A DNA stretch of 64,000 bases from Candidatus Borrarchaeum weybense (GCA_019057385.1 JAHQJS010000007.1:587685-651684), one strand, 5' to 3'. Shown: positions 36,021 through 45,277, counted from the first letter of the stretch. The notes: generated from the sequence alone by a model not told the origin. Numbers and translations are program-made.

Positions 36021-37766
36021 TCAATGATCTTTATTTCTTAACTCTTTCTCTATCAGTTTGCGAATTGTAGTCCGTATATATTCTTCAAATTTGCTTATAT
36101 CATCAAAATTAATGGAAACATCTTCTTCATGGATTAAAGAGTTACGTTTTTTATAAAATTCTTGTATTTCCCTTTTAATTTTTCTTCCTTCATCAAGATT
36201 TTGCGCTAAAAGTTGAGCTGTTTTCTCAGCAATTTTTTTTCCAATGCTTTTTTTCATATAAGACTTTTTAAATAGTGATTCAAATGATCTTATATAAAAC
36301 AAGAACTTATCCTCCAACCTCTCGTACTCATATGCAGAGTTTAAACGTTTCAAGGCTTTGTTTAACCGAGGAAATTGACTTAAATCCAATTCATTGAAAT
36401 CTTTCCAAAAAATCTTGAATTCGTTAACTTCAGTTTTTTTCAAGTAATATAGTTCTCCCAAAAACCTATTTTGTGAATGAAGAGGCGTGTAAGTATCCCT
36501 TAAATGAGCTAGAAAATAAGCTTCTAAGCAAGGCATTATCAGGATCATATTGAAACTTACTAGACCTGATTTGAATAGTCTTAAAGCTGTAACTAATTTG
36601 TTGAACCTTTCATTTAATTCTTTAGAATCTATGTCAACTGGCGTTGTTCCGTCTCCTAAAGCCTTCTTTAATTTGTATTTGAATTCGATTAAATGAACAG
36701 TAGCACGGAGTCTCTTATGTTCCCATTTTTTACCCTTTATATCAGGTTTTAAGCGACAATTTGTTGGAAAGATTTTCCCATCAATTTCTATAACCGAACC
36801 GTCATAAAGAACATTTAACGAATAAGTTTGATTTGACAAGTTCTTCATACCTATGCAGCAGGCTTCTGGAATGCTTGCCTTTCTTATCAATAGACCGTCG
36901 CCCAAGTCTATTTCATCAACTTCACTGTGAAAGGAAAAGAGCTTAGAAAATGCTCTGAAAGATATCTCATCGCTGAAAAAGAACTTTTCTAACTCTTCAT
37001 ATGCCACTTCAAACATTTCAGGATCAAATTCAATTTTATAGGTTGTTTGACTTTTAAAAAAAGTTTTATATGAAAGAAATTGTGTTCTTAAAAGGTATGT
37101 TAAATAATCACCTACGAATCGTCTAAAATGTCTTAATCCAGTGCCAACTGAGCGATCCAGGTGTGTGGATATTACAGGATCTGAATGCATAATTTTTGAG
37201 CAAGTTTTGAATTCTTTCAAACTTTTTATTTTACCAATTAAGTCCCAATGGAAAACAGGCGGCATAGTTGTAGTCATATCGTTGATGTAGAAAAAGTAAT
37301 TTTCCGCTGCTTCTTGGATTCCTTGAATAAATTCTTCATCTCTATTAAATAATTCCAGTGCTGAAATGACGAAGTCCTTGCTAGTATTATAGAACCTTGT
37401 ATTTCTCGGTGGTGATAGTCTAGACGAACTGTCTTTTTTTATTGCAGTTTCTCTCATTCTATTTAATTCTTTTACTTCTTCTATTCTAAGTTTTCTCATC
37501 TCTGGTAAGTTTTCTATCATTTTATTCATATGGTTTATTATCTCATCCTCAGCAATTCTTAGTGCTTTGTTATGAGATTCATTAATCAAGTCCCTTTTAA
37601 GATCATCCCATTTCTTTTCAAAAACAGTATCATATTGTTGTTCATACTTTCCAAGATTCTCAATAAATGTACATTTCCAAGTTTTATGCAATTCTTCTCG
37701 ATTTTTCTCCAATAAGCCTTTACTCTGTTCTTCAGTGTTATTTTCTGCCAAATATTTCACTTCCAA
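36021..37766 (-). CDS. large protein with C-terminal HEPN-like domain
   Basis: A 581-residue protein. The C-terminal 110 residues match the Apea-like HEPN type (YIRSFESLFKKSYMKKSIGK, then YKKRNSLIHEEDV), with the catalytic R-N-x-x-x-H motif RNSLIH. Such HEPN proteins are RNases used in abortive infection. The N-terminal 450 residues are helical with a KKWDDLKRDLINESHNK segment and no recognised domain. It lies upstream of nothing on its strand but follows a CARF-wHTH gene by 55 bases; it could be controlled by it. Confidence 0.6.
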   Translation of the reverse strand: MEVKYLAENNTEEQSKGLLEKNREELHKTWKCTFIENLGKYEQQYDTVFEKKWDDLKRDLINESHNKALRIAEDEIINHMNKMIENLPEMRKLRIEEVKELNRMRETAIKKDSSSRLSPPRNTRFYNTSKDFVISALELFNRDEEFIQGIQEAAENYFFYINDMTTTMPPVFHWDLIGKIKSLKEFKTCSKIMHSDPVISTHLDRSVGTGLRHFRRFVGDYLTYLLRTQFLSYKTFFKSQTTYKIEFDPEMFEVAYEELEKFFFSDEISFRAFSKLFSFHSEVDEIDLGDGLLIRKASIPEACCIGMKNLSNQTYSLNVLYDGSVIEIDGKIFPTNCRLKPDIKGKKWEHKRLRATVHLIEFKYKLKKALGDGTTPVDIDSKELNERFNKLVTALRLFKSGLVSFNMILIMPCLEAYFLAHLRDTYTPLHSQNRFLGELYYLKKTEVNEFKIFWKDFNELDLSQFPRLNKALKRLNSAYEYERLEDKFLFYIRSFESLFKKSYMKKSIGKKIAEKTAQLLAQNLDEGRKIKREIQEFYKKRNSLIHEEDVSINFDDISKFEEYIRTTIRKLIEKELRNKDH

Positions 37767-37821
37767 GTTATTTGCATTACTTAATTAAATCGTTCATATA
37801 TCGATTGCTTCAAAGTATGCC

Positions 37822-38586
37822 CTATTTGTGCTTTAATTTCAATTCTTCTTCGATCTTGTTCTTTATATCATTTACAGGGCTTAATGCTTTTCCTAACGAA
37901 GATAATTCCACCCATTTAGTTCTTCCCTTTTTTACCTCTAAGATTAAACCATCATCTACCAATCTACTGACAATCTTTAGAATGTATGATAGAGAACCCG
38001 TCCCAGTTTTCTTTTTGTAAACCTCTTGAATTGTGGATATGCTAAGTCGCGGATTTTCAGATAAAATCGTTAACACAAGTTTTTCTTGCTTTGACAAGTC
38101 TCGGTAGAGCCAAAGGTTTTGCATGTTTCCTGTATCTTTTTCAAATAAATAAATTGAAAAAATAAAAGGTTTGAATTCTGCTGCGGCTTGATATAACGCC
38201 ATGCGCCATAACATTAGACCAGAATTAAGATTAATTGCAATCCTATACCCTTGCGTCTTAATATAGTCAAGTAATGCACGAAAATAGCGAAGAAGTTCAT
38301 AAAAATCATCTGTACTCGTTGGTTCTAATAGACTGAAATTTCTTCTCTTTTCAGTAGGCATCTGCTCTTCATTTTCATTAAGCTCTTCCATTAATAGTTT
38401 TGCTTCTTCAAAATAATCTATAAGTTTAGGTCTCTTTTTTTCTGAAACTTCTTTATACTTTGGTTTTGGACGCTCTTTTGGTTTGTTAGATATGATTATT
38501 AACCATTTAGTATTGGGAAACTCTCTTAATGCAAGTTTTATCCAGAGATCTTCTCCACCATAGAGAAAAATTTGACAGAGTTCCAT
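37822..38586 (-). CDS. CARF-wHTH transcription regulator (Csa3-like)
   Basis: About 254 residues from ATG 38586, because the TATA box (minus strand, around 38605-38618) sits 25 bases before it, giving a nearly leaderless message. The N-terminal CARF-like Rossmann domain has LNSGLMLWRMALYQAA, the position where cyclic oligoadenylates bind in Csa3 and relatives. The C-terminal winged helix is KQEKLVLTILSENPRLSIST with LVDDGLILEVKKGRTKWVEL. No cas genes or repeats are in the window, so it may control nearby genes such as the HEPN protein or the small gene at 38694. Confidence 0.75.
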   Translation of the reverse strand: MELCQIFLYGGEDLWIKLALREFPNTKWLIIISNKPKERPKPKYKEVSEKKRPKLIDYFEEAKLLMEELNENEEQMPTEKRRNFSLLEPTSTDDFYELLRYFRALLDYIKTQGYRIAINLNSGLMLWRMALYQAAAEFKPFIFSIYLFEKDTGNMQNLWLYRDLSKQEKLVLTILSENPRLSISTIQEVYKKKTGTGSLSYILKIVSRLVDDGLILEVKKGRTKWVELSSLGKALSPVNDIKNKIEEELKLKHK

Positions 38587-38604
38587 AGTTAAAAATAGTA
38601 TCAT

Positions 38605-38618
38605 GAATCTATATATAC
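38605..38618 (-). promoter_or_regulatory. TATA box of the CARF-wHTH gene
   Basis: On the minus strand GTATATATAG is centred about 25 bases upstream of ATG 38586, a spacing that predicts a leaderless or very short-leader message. Confidence 0.5.
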
Positions 38619-38650
38619 TTTCCTATTTTTAGGGAAAGTTTTATTAATTA

Positions 38651-38665
38651 TGACAGTAATTGTCA
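38651..38665. promoter_or_regulatory. inverted repeat TGACA-N5-TGTCA
   Basis: A perfect five-base palindromic pair lies between the CARF-wHTH gene and the SMP-like small gene, near both promoters. It is a good candidate operator for the CARF protein. Confidence 0.5.
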
Positions 38666-38693
38666 AATCATGAAACTTTTAGAAGGTGAAATA

Positions 38694-38819
38694 ATGGGAA
38701 AAAATAAAAAAATGACTTTAAAAAGTGCGAGTCGTATTCAATCACATGCAGATAAGACAGGAAAAAATCTAAGATTCAAAACAAGAGCACAAAGAGCAGC
38801 TAGCCGGAATAAGAAGTAA
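38694..38819 (+). CDS. SMP-like small basic protein
   Basis: A 41-residue protein starting at ATG 38694 with AGAAGGTGAA just upstream. The pattern MTLKSASRIQSHADK and FKTRAQRAASRNK is close to the seed-maturation-protein (SMP) type motif, A-x-RIQSA-x-A then F-x-x-RAQ-x-AA, known in plants, fungi and some prokaryotes. It is very basic and probably disordered. Role unknown; it shares an intergenic region with the CARF regulator. Confidence 0.65.
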   Translation: MGKNKKMTLKSASRIQSHADKTGKNLRFKTRAQRAASRNKK

Positions 38820-38832
38820 TCCAATCGTGTGT

Positions 38833-38982
38833 ATGGAAATGCTAAATGAAACTCAGAAATTTGAGCAAATATATCCAAAAAGGCTTCTTATTGATCATTA
38901 TTATTTATTGATAGATCTTGAAACAATGATGAAAAGAAAGAATAGTAGATATTCAAATTCTGTGAGTATTTATTCTTCGTAA
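38833..38982 (+). CDS. small ORF directly upstream of the glycosyltransferase operon
   Basis: A 49-residue open frame from ATG 38833 to TAA 38982, ending 12 bases before the glycosyltransferase start. The first half is acidic/hydrophobic (MEMLNETQKFEQIYPKRLL) and the C-terminus is rich in Ser, Asn and Tyr. There is no good ribosome site. It may be the substrate peptide of the cluster, or just spacer. Confidence 0.3.
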   Translation: MEMLNETQKFEQIYPKRLLIDHYYLLIDLETMMKRKNSRYSNSVSIYSS

Positions 38983-38994
38983 TGGGGGTAGGAA

Positions 38995-40233
38995 ATGAAA
39001 ATTCTCCACATTATCCACAGATTTCCTCCATATTATATGGCAGGCTCTGAAGTGTACACCTTTAATCTCTGCAAAGAATTAGCAAAGTCAAACGATATAT
39101 GGATATTCACTCGTATTGAAGACTCTTATCTTCCTCATTACCAAGTTGAATATAACAGTCTTGATAGAATGAATGTCGTACGTGTGAATAAACCGAGTCG
39201 TGATTATACTTTTAGAAGTAAATATATTGATAAGCATATAGAAAGAATATTTGAAGGTTATTTACAAAGAATTAAGCCCGAAATCGTTCATATTGGACAC
39301 TTAAGTCATTTAAGTACAACCATTGTTGATATAATAAAGGATCATGGTGTCCCAATAGTTTTCACTTTACACGATTATTGGATGATTTGTGCACGGGGGC
39401 AACTTATCCAGAATAATACGCATCTTTGTGGGGGTCCAAGAGCTGAAAATTGCGCAAGATGTTTTGAATCATATTTTCTGTCAAAAAATGATTCAATTCG
39501 GGAGATCAAGATATGGGAAAAACAACTCTCGAATGTAAGAAACGAAATTGATGTGTATATCGCACCTTCTCAATTTTTGCAGAATATGTATGTGAAAATG
39601 GGCGTTCCTAAAGAAAAAATTATATATTTAAATTATGGATTCAACGTTTCAGCCTTTGAATTCTTTGAAAAAAAGATTTCCAAGAGAATTAGATTCGGGT
39701 TTATGGGACGTATCATCCCAGTTAAAGGCGTTGATCTTCTTATTGATGCATTTAATGATATTAATGCAAAAAATGCGGAACTCAACATTTACGGAGAAGT
39801 CGATCCTTCTACGAGATATCTTGAACGTAAAGTTCAGAATTTGCATATCCATTTTCGGGGACCATATAAGAATTGGAATATTGCAGAGATATTAGCGGAG
39901 ATAGACGTTTTAGTTGTTCCGTCGATTTGGTATGAGAATTCTCCATTAGTGATTCACGAAGCATTTCTTGCTAGAATTCCAGTTATCACTTCTAATCTTG
40001 GAGGCATGGCAGAGCTAGTACAACATGGTAAGAACGGACTATTATTCCGACCTAGAGATGTGGACGACCTTCGAAACAAGATAGAGGCTTTTATCAACGA
40101 ACCTGAATTAATTAAAAAACTATCCCCAGATCCGACTCAAGTTCGGACAATTCAAGATGACGCCGCGGCAATTATGTCTATTTACAAGCAGCTCTTGACA
40201 TCAAAATTATCGAGGTCAATTTATGCCACATAA
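38995..40233 (+). CDS. glycosyltransferase, GT4 family
   Basis: A 412-residue GT-B glycosyltransferase. The N-terminal lobe starts MKILHIIHRFPPYYMAGSE with the Gly-Ser-Glu donor-side loop, then a GVPIVFTLHDYWMIC strand and helix. The second Rossmann lobe has RFGFMGRIIPVKGVDLLIDA and the nucleotide-sugar-binding E-x7-E segment (SPLVIHEAFLARIPVITSN). It is the first gene of an operon with a radical SAM protein (11-base overlap) and a WG-repeat methyltransferase. The acceptor is unknown; context suggests it modifies the same product as its partners. Confidence 0.9.
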   Translation: MKILHIIHRFPPYYMAGSEVYTFNLCKELAKSNDIWIFTRIEDSYLPHYQVEYNSLDRMNVVRVNKPSRDYTFRSKYIDKHIERIFEGYLQRIKPEIVHIGHLSHLSTTIVDIIKDHGVPIVFTLHDYWMICARGQLIQNNTHLCGGPRAENCARCFESYFLSKNDSIREIKIWEKQLSNVRNEIDVYIAPSQFLQNMYVKMGVPKEKIIYLNYGFNVSAFEFFEKKISKRIRFGFMGRIIPVKGVDLLIDAFNDINAKNAELNIYGEVDPSTRYLERKVQNLHIHFRGPYKNWNIAEILAEIDVLVVPSIWYENSPLVIHEAFLARIPVITSNLGGMAELVQHGKNGLLFRPRDVDDLRNKIEAFINEPELIKKLSPDPTQVRTIQDDAAAIMSIYKQLLTSKLSRSIYAT

Positions 40234-41266
40234 ATTGAAAGGACCATGGCGTATCACTTTCGATACAAACCCTGACGACTGCAATCTTCATTGTATCATG
40301 TGTGAGGAACATAGTCCATTTAAGAAGTCCACTTCTGATAGGACAAGCGAGGATTCTCCACGTAGAATGGATTTCGCCTTGATCAAGCGAATAATTAAGG
40401 AAGCAAACCATTATGGGCTACGGGAAATCATCCCATCCACAATGGGAGAACCCCTTTTATACCAAAACTTCGAAAAAATAATCGAACTCTGCCACAAATA
40501 TAGCTTTAAATTAAATCTTACAACAAATGGCACCTTTCCTCGAAGGTCAGCCAGAGAATGGTCCTTATTGATCGCGCCAGTTGCAAGCGATGTAAAAATA
40601 TCATGGAATGGTTCAACTGCAGAAACTTCTGATTTTATTATGCAAGGATCTAAATTTAATTCAAAATTTCAAAATGTGCGTGAGTTCATAGCTGTTCGCG
40701 ACGAAATCGCTTCAAAGGGGCTCAATAGATGTCGAATAACCGTTCAGGTAACGTTTATGGAATACAACTTCGAAGAGTTACCCGATATTATCAAGTTAGC
40801 TGCAGAACTCGGAATTGATCGTGTAAAGGGGCATCACGTATGGGTACATTGCAAAGAGATGGAAGATCAATCTATGCGCCGTAACGAGAAGTCTATCAAG
40901 AAATGGAATGAAATGGTTAAGCTATTAGAGGAGACGGCAGAAAGATATCGTCTTCCATCGGGAGAGAAGGTTATATTGGATAATATCTTTCCCCTGACGT
41001 TTGGAACTAAGGAATTAATGCCAGATGCTGTCTGCCCATTTTTAGATCAAGAAGCATGGATAGCCACAGATGGGCGCTTCAATCCATGTTGTGCACCAGA
41101 TAATTTACGTCGCACATTAGGAGACTTTGGAAATCTGTATGAACGGAATTTAATGGAAATTTGGAACAGTCCTGCTTACGAGTATCTGTGTAAAAATTAT
41201 CTCAACTATCAAGTCTGTAAAAGCTGTAATATGCGCCGACCACCATTACAAAGGAGATCATGCTGA
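40223..41266 (+). CDS. radical SAM/SPASM protein
   Basis: A 347-residue enzyme starting at ATG 40223 with GAGGT upstream and overlapping the glycosyltransferase by 11 bases. The iron-sulphur motif is C20-x3-C24-x2-C27 (DDCNLHCIMC). A TIM-barrel follows with GEPLLY and TTNGTF. A C-terminal SPASM-type domain has Cys at CPFLDQEAWIATDGRFNPCC and CKSCNMRR for auxiliary clusters. SPASM enzymes act on peptides, proteins or alcohols. Its place between a glycosyltransferase and a methyltransferase suggests a natural-product or surface-modification pathway. Confidence 0.9.
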   Translation: MPHKLKGPWRITFDTNPDDCNLHCIMCEEHSPFKKSTSDRTSEDSPRRMDFALIKRIIKEANHYGLREIIPSTMGEPLLYQNFEKIIELCHKYSFKLNLTTNGTFPRRSAREWSLLIAPVASDVKISWNGSTAETSDFIMQGSKFNSKFQNVREFIAVRDEIASKGLNRCRITVQVTFMEYNFEELPDIIKLAAELGIDRVKGHHVWVHCKEMEDQSMRRNEKSIKKWNEMVKLLEETAERYRLPSGEKVILDNIFPLTFGTKELMPDAVCPFLDQEAWIATDGRFNPCCAPDNLRRTLGDFGNLYERNLMEIWNSPAYEYLCKNYLNYQVCKSCNMRRPPLQRRSC

Positions 41267-42999
41267 TGGATTTAAGTCGTATTTGTGTATCACCCGAGGA
41301 GACACATCATCTACTTGATGATAATCCTCTATATTCCAATCGTTATAACTGGGTGCTAAAATATCGTCCACCAGGGCTTGCTGCTGCAAGGGATGAAAGT
41401 GGGGCATTCCATATTGATCTGAATGGCGTACCTACGTACGAGAACAGATTCTTACGAACTTTTAGCTTCTATTATGGATTGGCTACAGTTGTAACAAGAG
41501 AGGGCTGGGGACATATCAATCCCTCTGGTGAATTAGTCTATGTGGAGAGATATGCTTGGACAGGGAACTTTCAAGATCGTTTCTGCACGGTCAGAGATAA
41601 AGATGGACTCTATTTTCATATCTGTTCAAATGGTAAACCTGCCTATCCTGAACGTTATCGATACGCTGGCGATTATCGCAATGGCATTGCTGTAGTGCAA
41701 TGCAATGATGGATACACTATTCACATAGACAAAAAAGGGAAACCAATCAATGATCACAGATTTTTGGACTTGGATGTATTTCACAAGGGATATGCAAGGG
41801 CTAGGGCTTTTCAAGGCTGGTTTCACGTCGACAAGAATGGTAATCCCGCCTATGAGAAAAGATTCAAGATGGTAGAGCCTTTCTACAATGGCTTCGCCCG
41901 TGTAATTGAGTTTTCAGGAAGAATTGGCATCATAGATGAGACTGGAAATTGGATTCATACAGTTCAAGAACCAAATGATAATGAGTTAAGAACGAAACTA
42001 TCTGGATTACTAGTTGATTATTGGAAATCTCAAACAATCTACTCAGGTGTTAAACTGGGAATTATCGATCTATTGGAACAAGAACCAAAATATGTCGACG
42101 ATATCGCAAGAAAATGTCAACTTGATGTAAATGCAACTAGAAAATTGGTTAGAGGGTTAGCAGTGTTAGGTGTATTAAAATGGGACAAAGATGATGTCAT
42201 AAGACTATCAAAAATGGGAGACTGGTTAAAAACAGGTCACCCTGAAGCGCTTGGTTCCGCTGCTCTGATCTGGGGCAGCGAACATTATAATGCTTGGCAA
42301 GGATTGCCAGAATCCATCAAAACTGGAAAAGTGGTTTTTGACCGAATCTATGGAAAACCATTTTTCGATTGGCTTGTTGATAATCCCGATAAAGCTGATA
42401 TTTACCACAGTGCTATGTCTAGTTATGCTAAGTATGATTATAAGCATTTGACTCAAATCCACGATTTCTCAAAACATAAAATATTGATGGATGTGGGCGG
42501 AGGATATGGGATTCTCCTAACAAATATTTTGAAGACGAATTCAAAACTTAGAGGTATTCTCTTAGATACCAGTGCTGCCTTAAAGGGCGCTTACGAGTTT
42601 TTAAGAAATGAAGGTGTCCTTGATAGGTGTCAACTTATAGAAAGAAATTTCTTTGAAGAATTGCCGAACGGAAGTGATGCTATCATTATGAGCAGAGTCA
42701 TACATGATTGGAACGATGATTATGCTCTTAAGATATTGAAAAACTGTTATGCTGCACTTCCTCAAGAGGGGTATTTATATCTTGTAGAACTTATAACTCC
42801 TGATAACCCAGAAACAGATTTCGGTGTACTGTTGAATCTTAATATGCTCGTTATAACAGGAGGTAAGGAAAGAACTGAACAAGAATACAAAGACCTAGTA
42901 ACGAAGGGAGGATTTGAATGGGTCAATGTGATTCCTACACCTTCGATAGTTTCCCTTATCGTTGCGAAAAAAACAAATGACCTTAGACTTGACTGTTAA
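41266..42999 (+). CDS. WG-repeat protein fused to an O-methyltransferase
   Basis: About 577 residues from ATG 41266 (AAGGAG nine bases upstream; TGATG overlap with the previous gene). Residues 1-240 are five WG-type beta repeats of about 45 residues, each ending in a Tyr/Asn-x-x-Arg-Phe/Tyr turn (YENRF, YVERY, YPERY, NDHRF, YEKRF). Residues 245-335 are the dimerisation/winged-helix part (GIIDLLEQEPKYVDDIARK) and the rest a class-I methyltransferase (DVGGGYGILL, RVIHDWND, YLVELI). The fusion of repeats with an OMT is unusual; repeats may bind the substrate. Confidence 0.85.
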   Translation: MDLSRICVSPEETHHLLDDNPLYSNRYNWVLKYRPPGLAAARDESGAFHIDLNGVPTYENRFLRTFSFYYGLATVVTREGWGHINPSGELVYVERYAWTGNFQDRFCTVRDKDGLYFHICSNGKPAYPERYRYAGDYRNGIAVVQCNDGYTIHIDKKGKPINDHRFLDLDVFHKGYARARAFQGWFHVDKNGNPAYEKRFKMVEPFYNGFARVIEFSGRIGIIDETGNWIHTVQEPNDNELRTKLSGLLVDYWKSQTIYSGVKLGIIDLLEQEPKYVDDIARKCQLDVNATRKLVRGLAVLGVLKWDKDDVIRLSKMGDWLKTGHPEALGSAALIWGSEHYNAWQGLPESIKTGKVVFDRIYGKPFFDWLVDNPDKADIYHSAMSSYAKYDYKHLTQIHDFSKHKILMDVGGGYGILLTNILKTNSKLRGILLDTSAALKGAYEFLRNEGVLDRCQLIERNFFEELPNGSDAIIMSRVIHDWNDDYALKILKNCYAALPQEGYLYLVELITPDNPETDFGVLLNLNMLVITGGKERTEQEYKDLVTKGGFEWVNVIPTPSIVSLIVAKKTNDLRLDC

Positions 43000-43209
43000 T
43001 GCCTCATACTTCAATCAATTCTATTTTAAAGAGGTTTTCAGTCTTCCCTAAAGATATCCCGTGTGTAATTCAGATTAGGCATGCACATAGGCAAGAAAGT
43101 TTTATATGTTGCTAGGGTTGAGGTCAAATTAACAGAAAAAGAACGGACACCACAAGAAAATTATTTTTACATATCATAATCGCAGTTGAGAATCTCTAGG
43201 GCTGATTTA

Positions 43210-44004
43210 ATGAAGAAGATCGTTGTCAGATGGACTTTTGGTGCAACTAAATCAAGAATGTTAAGTTCTCAAGCTTTAGATTTATTAGATCTATCCGTGA
43301 AATTTGCTATCTTACTATTCAAAGCAACTTCTAGAAATATCAAATTCATAATTTGCTATAACAATTTGAACGATTATGTGCTAGATGAGGTTCAAAAAAT
43401 ATCAGCAGTTAACGGTATTTTCTCTATGGATGTTTCAGACCTGCTTCCCAATGAATTGGGAAATGAGGATTCAAAAAACTCTTGGTGGAAATATGCACCT
43501 CCAAGAATTGATGAAGAGGCTTATGAAATAATAATGGACAATGATGTGATAATCTGGGGCATTCCAGAAACTCTAAAGAATTCTATCGAAAAAAATGCTC
43601 TTGTCGCCTTAACTGATGCTGCAGGAAAATACTATGGGGACTATAAAGAAAAAATAGAGGAACTCAATAATGAACTTAAACTTAACGCGGGACTTATTGG
43701 CCTACCGCCGAATTTTGCTATCGACCCTTCCGAAATTCTTGAAAATCTCCCACAAGACCATTTTCATTCTGAACAGGGATTTACAGCATTAAAATTCGCA
43801 AAATATGACAAATTGAAGTATTTAATACCACTCTCTGAGATTGAGCAACTAAATGTAAACATGTTAGATCCTGAAGAACTTATCTCAAAATGTGTTGGTG
43901 GTCATTTTTGTGGCTGTTCTTATGGGCACTATAGTTTTTGGAATGACATCTATGCTAACTATGTAAAGAAAAAATATGAAGAGGTAGTGAGAAATAAATT
44001 TTAA
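43210..44004 (+). CDS. unknown protein, possible GT-A-like glycosyltransferase
   Basis: About 264 residues from ATG 43210 (AGGG nine bases upstream; TTG 43186 also possible). KKIVVRWTFGATKSRMLSSQ, then NIKFIICYNN and EIIMDNDVIIWGIPE resemble the strands and acidic metal site of nucleotide-sugar transferases. The C-terminal CVGGHFCGCSYGHYSFW is Cys/His rich. I know no closer family. A TATA-like TTTTATATG at about 43098 gives it its own promoter, though it may be functionally linked with the upstream operon. Confidence 0.5.
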   Translation: MKKIVVRWTFGATKSRMLSSQALDLLDLSVKFAILLFKATSRNIKFIICYNNLNDYVLDEVQKISAVNGIFSMDVSDLLPNELGNEDSKNSWWKYAPPRIDEEAYEIIMDNDVIIWGIPETLKNSIEKNALVALTDAAGKYYGDYKEKIEELNNELKLNAGLIGLPPNFAIDPSEILENLPQDHFHSEQGFTALKFAKYDKLKYLIPLSEIEQLNVNMLDPEELISKCVGGHFCGCSYGHYSFWNDIYANYVKKKYEEVVRNKF

Positions 44005-44007
44005 GAT

Positions 44008-44112
44008 ATAGATGCAATATTAAAAAGGGTTAAAGAAGAATTGAGGAAGTTCAACGAAGTTGAAGGCACAGTGTTATATGGCAGCTATACACGACAAGAA
44101 GAAGATTTTTAA
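44008..44112 (+). pseudogene. nucleotidyltransferase (MNT-like) remnant
   Basis: An open segment without start codon reads GTVLYGSYTRQEEDF and then a stop, followed by SD. This matches the minimal nucleotidyltransferase motif GSxARGE-x-SDID, here broken by a stop directly after Phe. It is a decayed gene fragment of the HEPN/MNT toxin-antitoxin type. Confidence 0.55.
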
Positions 44113-44230
44113 TCGGACAGATCTTAATTGTTTATCTTAATTACAATAGATACACGCACAAAAATAAGAATCTTGTTAAGAAAACTATAATTCAATAAAT
44201 GAATAAAATAACGAGGAGTTCTTCTTAGAT

Positions 44231-45277
44231 TTGACAGAAAAGGCAATAATAAAGTATCATACAAAAAAGGGGGATCCTGTCTTGATGGACTATGATAAAG
44301 ACTATGACATTTATAGGGATAAAATCTTTGATCGATTCATGTTCTTTTTAAAAGAAATAAAAGATTTGAACAAAAACGGTAATTACGAGGAAATAAGGGA
44401 GGAAAAAATTTCCGAACTGAATAAGTATATTTATTCAGTAATTTGGCATTCGCAAGAAGAATTAAAATCTTTGCAATTCGATCAGAAAAAGAAGTATTTA
44501 GAATTTAACCAAAACGAAATTGAAGAAATTAATGGCGAAATTGAGCTGTTTTTAAAACGATTTTTTAATTGCTTCAAAAAAAAGGAAGATTCGTTTCAAT
44601 ATTTGTTTACACTGATAAATCAACTCTATAGAAAAAGAGTCTATCAATTGAACCATTTCAGAGGATACTTTGAAGGGGATTTAAATGACTACTTGGATAA
44701 GAAACCAATTTTTAAATGCTATATACATCTAAATCTATTTTTAGATTATTATGAGTCTTTTGCTTTATTTCTGAAACCATCTCTGGCAAAATTATGGGGG
44801 GAAAAAAGAAAATCGCAAAAAATAAGGGCTAGATTTAACTATAAGTCTAGCGATTTGTATCAATATCTATTTCCTTCGTTCTTTAAGACCAAAAGATATT
44901 CCTTTATTTTCGACTATAAGCTAAGAAATCAGACAGCACACAACAATTACCTGATAAATCCCGAGAATTATTCTTTCATACACTATAAACTCCCCATTTT
45001 TTTCCCTAAAGATGTTAACAAAATTGAAAAGAAAGAAAAGATTCAAAAACTATACATAAGAAAAACATTTGATCTCGGGGAAATTGAACAAAAATACAAG
45101 ATGATTTCTAATTTAGTGATATGGTTTACAACTTATTTTGACATTATAGTGAATGAAACGATGGCAAATCTAGTGTTTCCCTCAATAGAGGCTAATTGGT
45201 CAAATTATTTTGAAGAATATATTCAAAGTTGGGAAGTGTATCACAAACATGTCTGGAATGCCTCCCAAAGCATGTAG
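44231..45277 (+). CDS. unknown protein with RN-x3-H motif (HEPN-like?)
   Basis: A 348-residue, very Lys/Phe/Tyr-rich protein starting at TTG 44231 with GAGGAG upstream. It is helical throughout. The segment DYKLRNQTAHNNYLI contains R-N-x3-H, the active-site pattern of HEPN RNases, although the rest is unlike known families. It is next to the nucleotidyltransferase remnant, which is the usual HEPN partner. Nothing more can be assigned. Confidence 0.5.
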   Translation: MTEKAIIKYHTKKGDPVLMDYDKDYDIYRDKIFDRFMFFLKEIKDLNKNGNYEEIREEKISELNKYIYSVIWHSQEELKSLQFDQKKKYLEFNQNEIEEINGEIELFLKRFFNCFKKKEDSFQYLFTLINQLYRKRVYQLNHFRGYFEGDLNDYLDKKPIFKCYIHLNLFLDYYESFALFLKPSLAKLWGEKRKSQKIRARFNYKSSDLYQYLFPSFFKTKRYSFIFDYKLRNQTAHNNYLINPENYSFIHYKLPIFFPKDVNKIEKKEKIQKLYIRKTFDLGEIEQKYKMISNLVIWFTTYFDIIVNETMANLVFPSIEANWSNYFEEYIQSWEVYHKHVWNASQSM

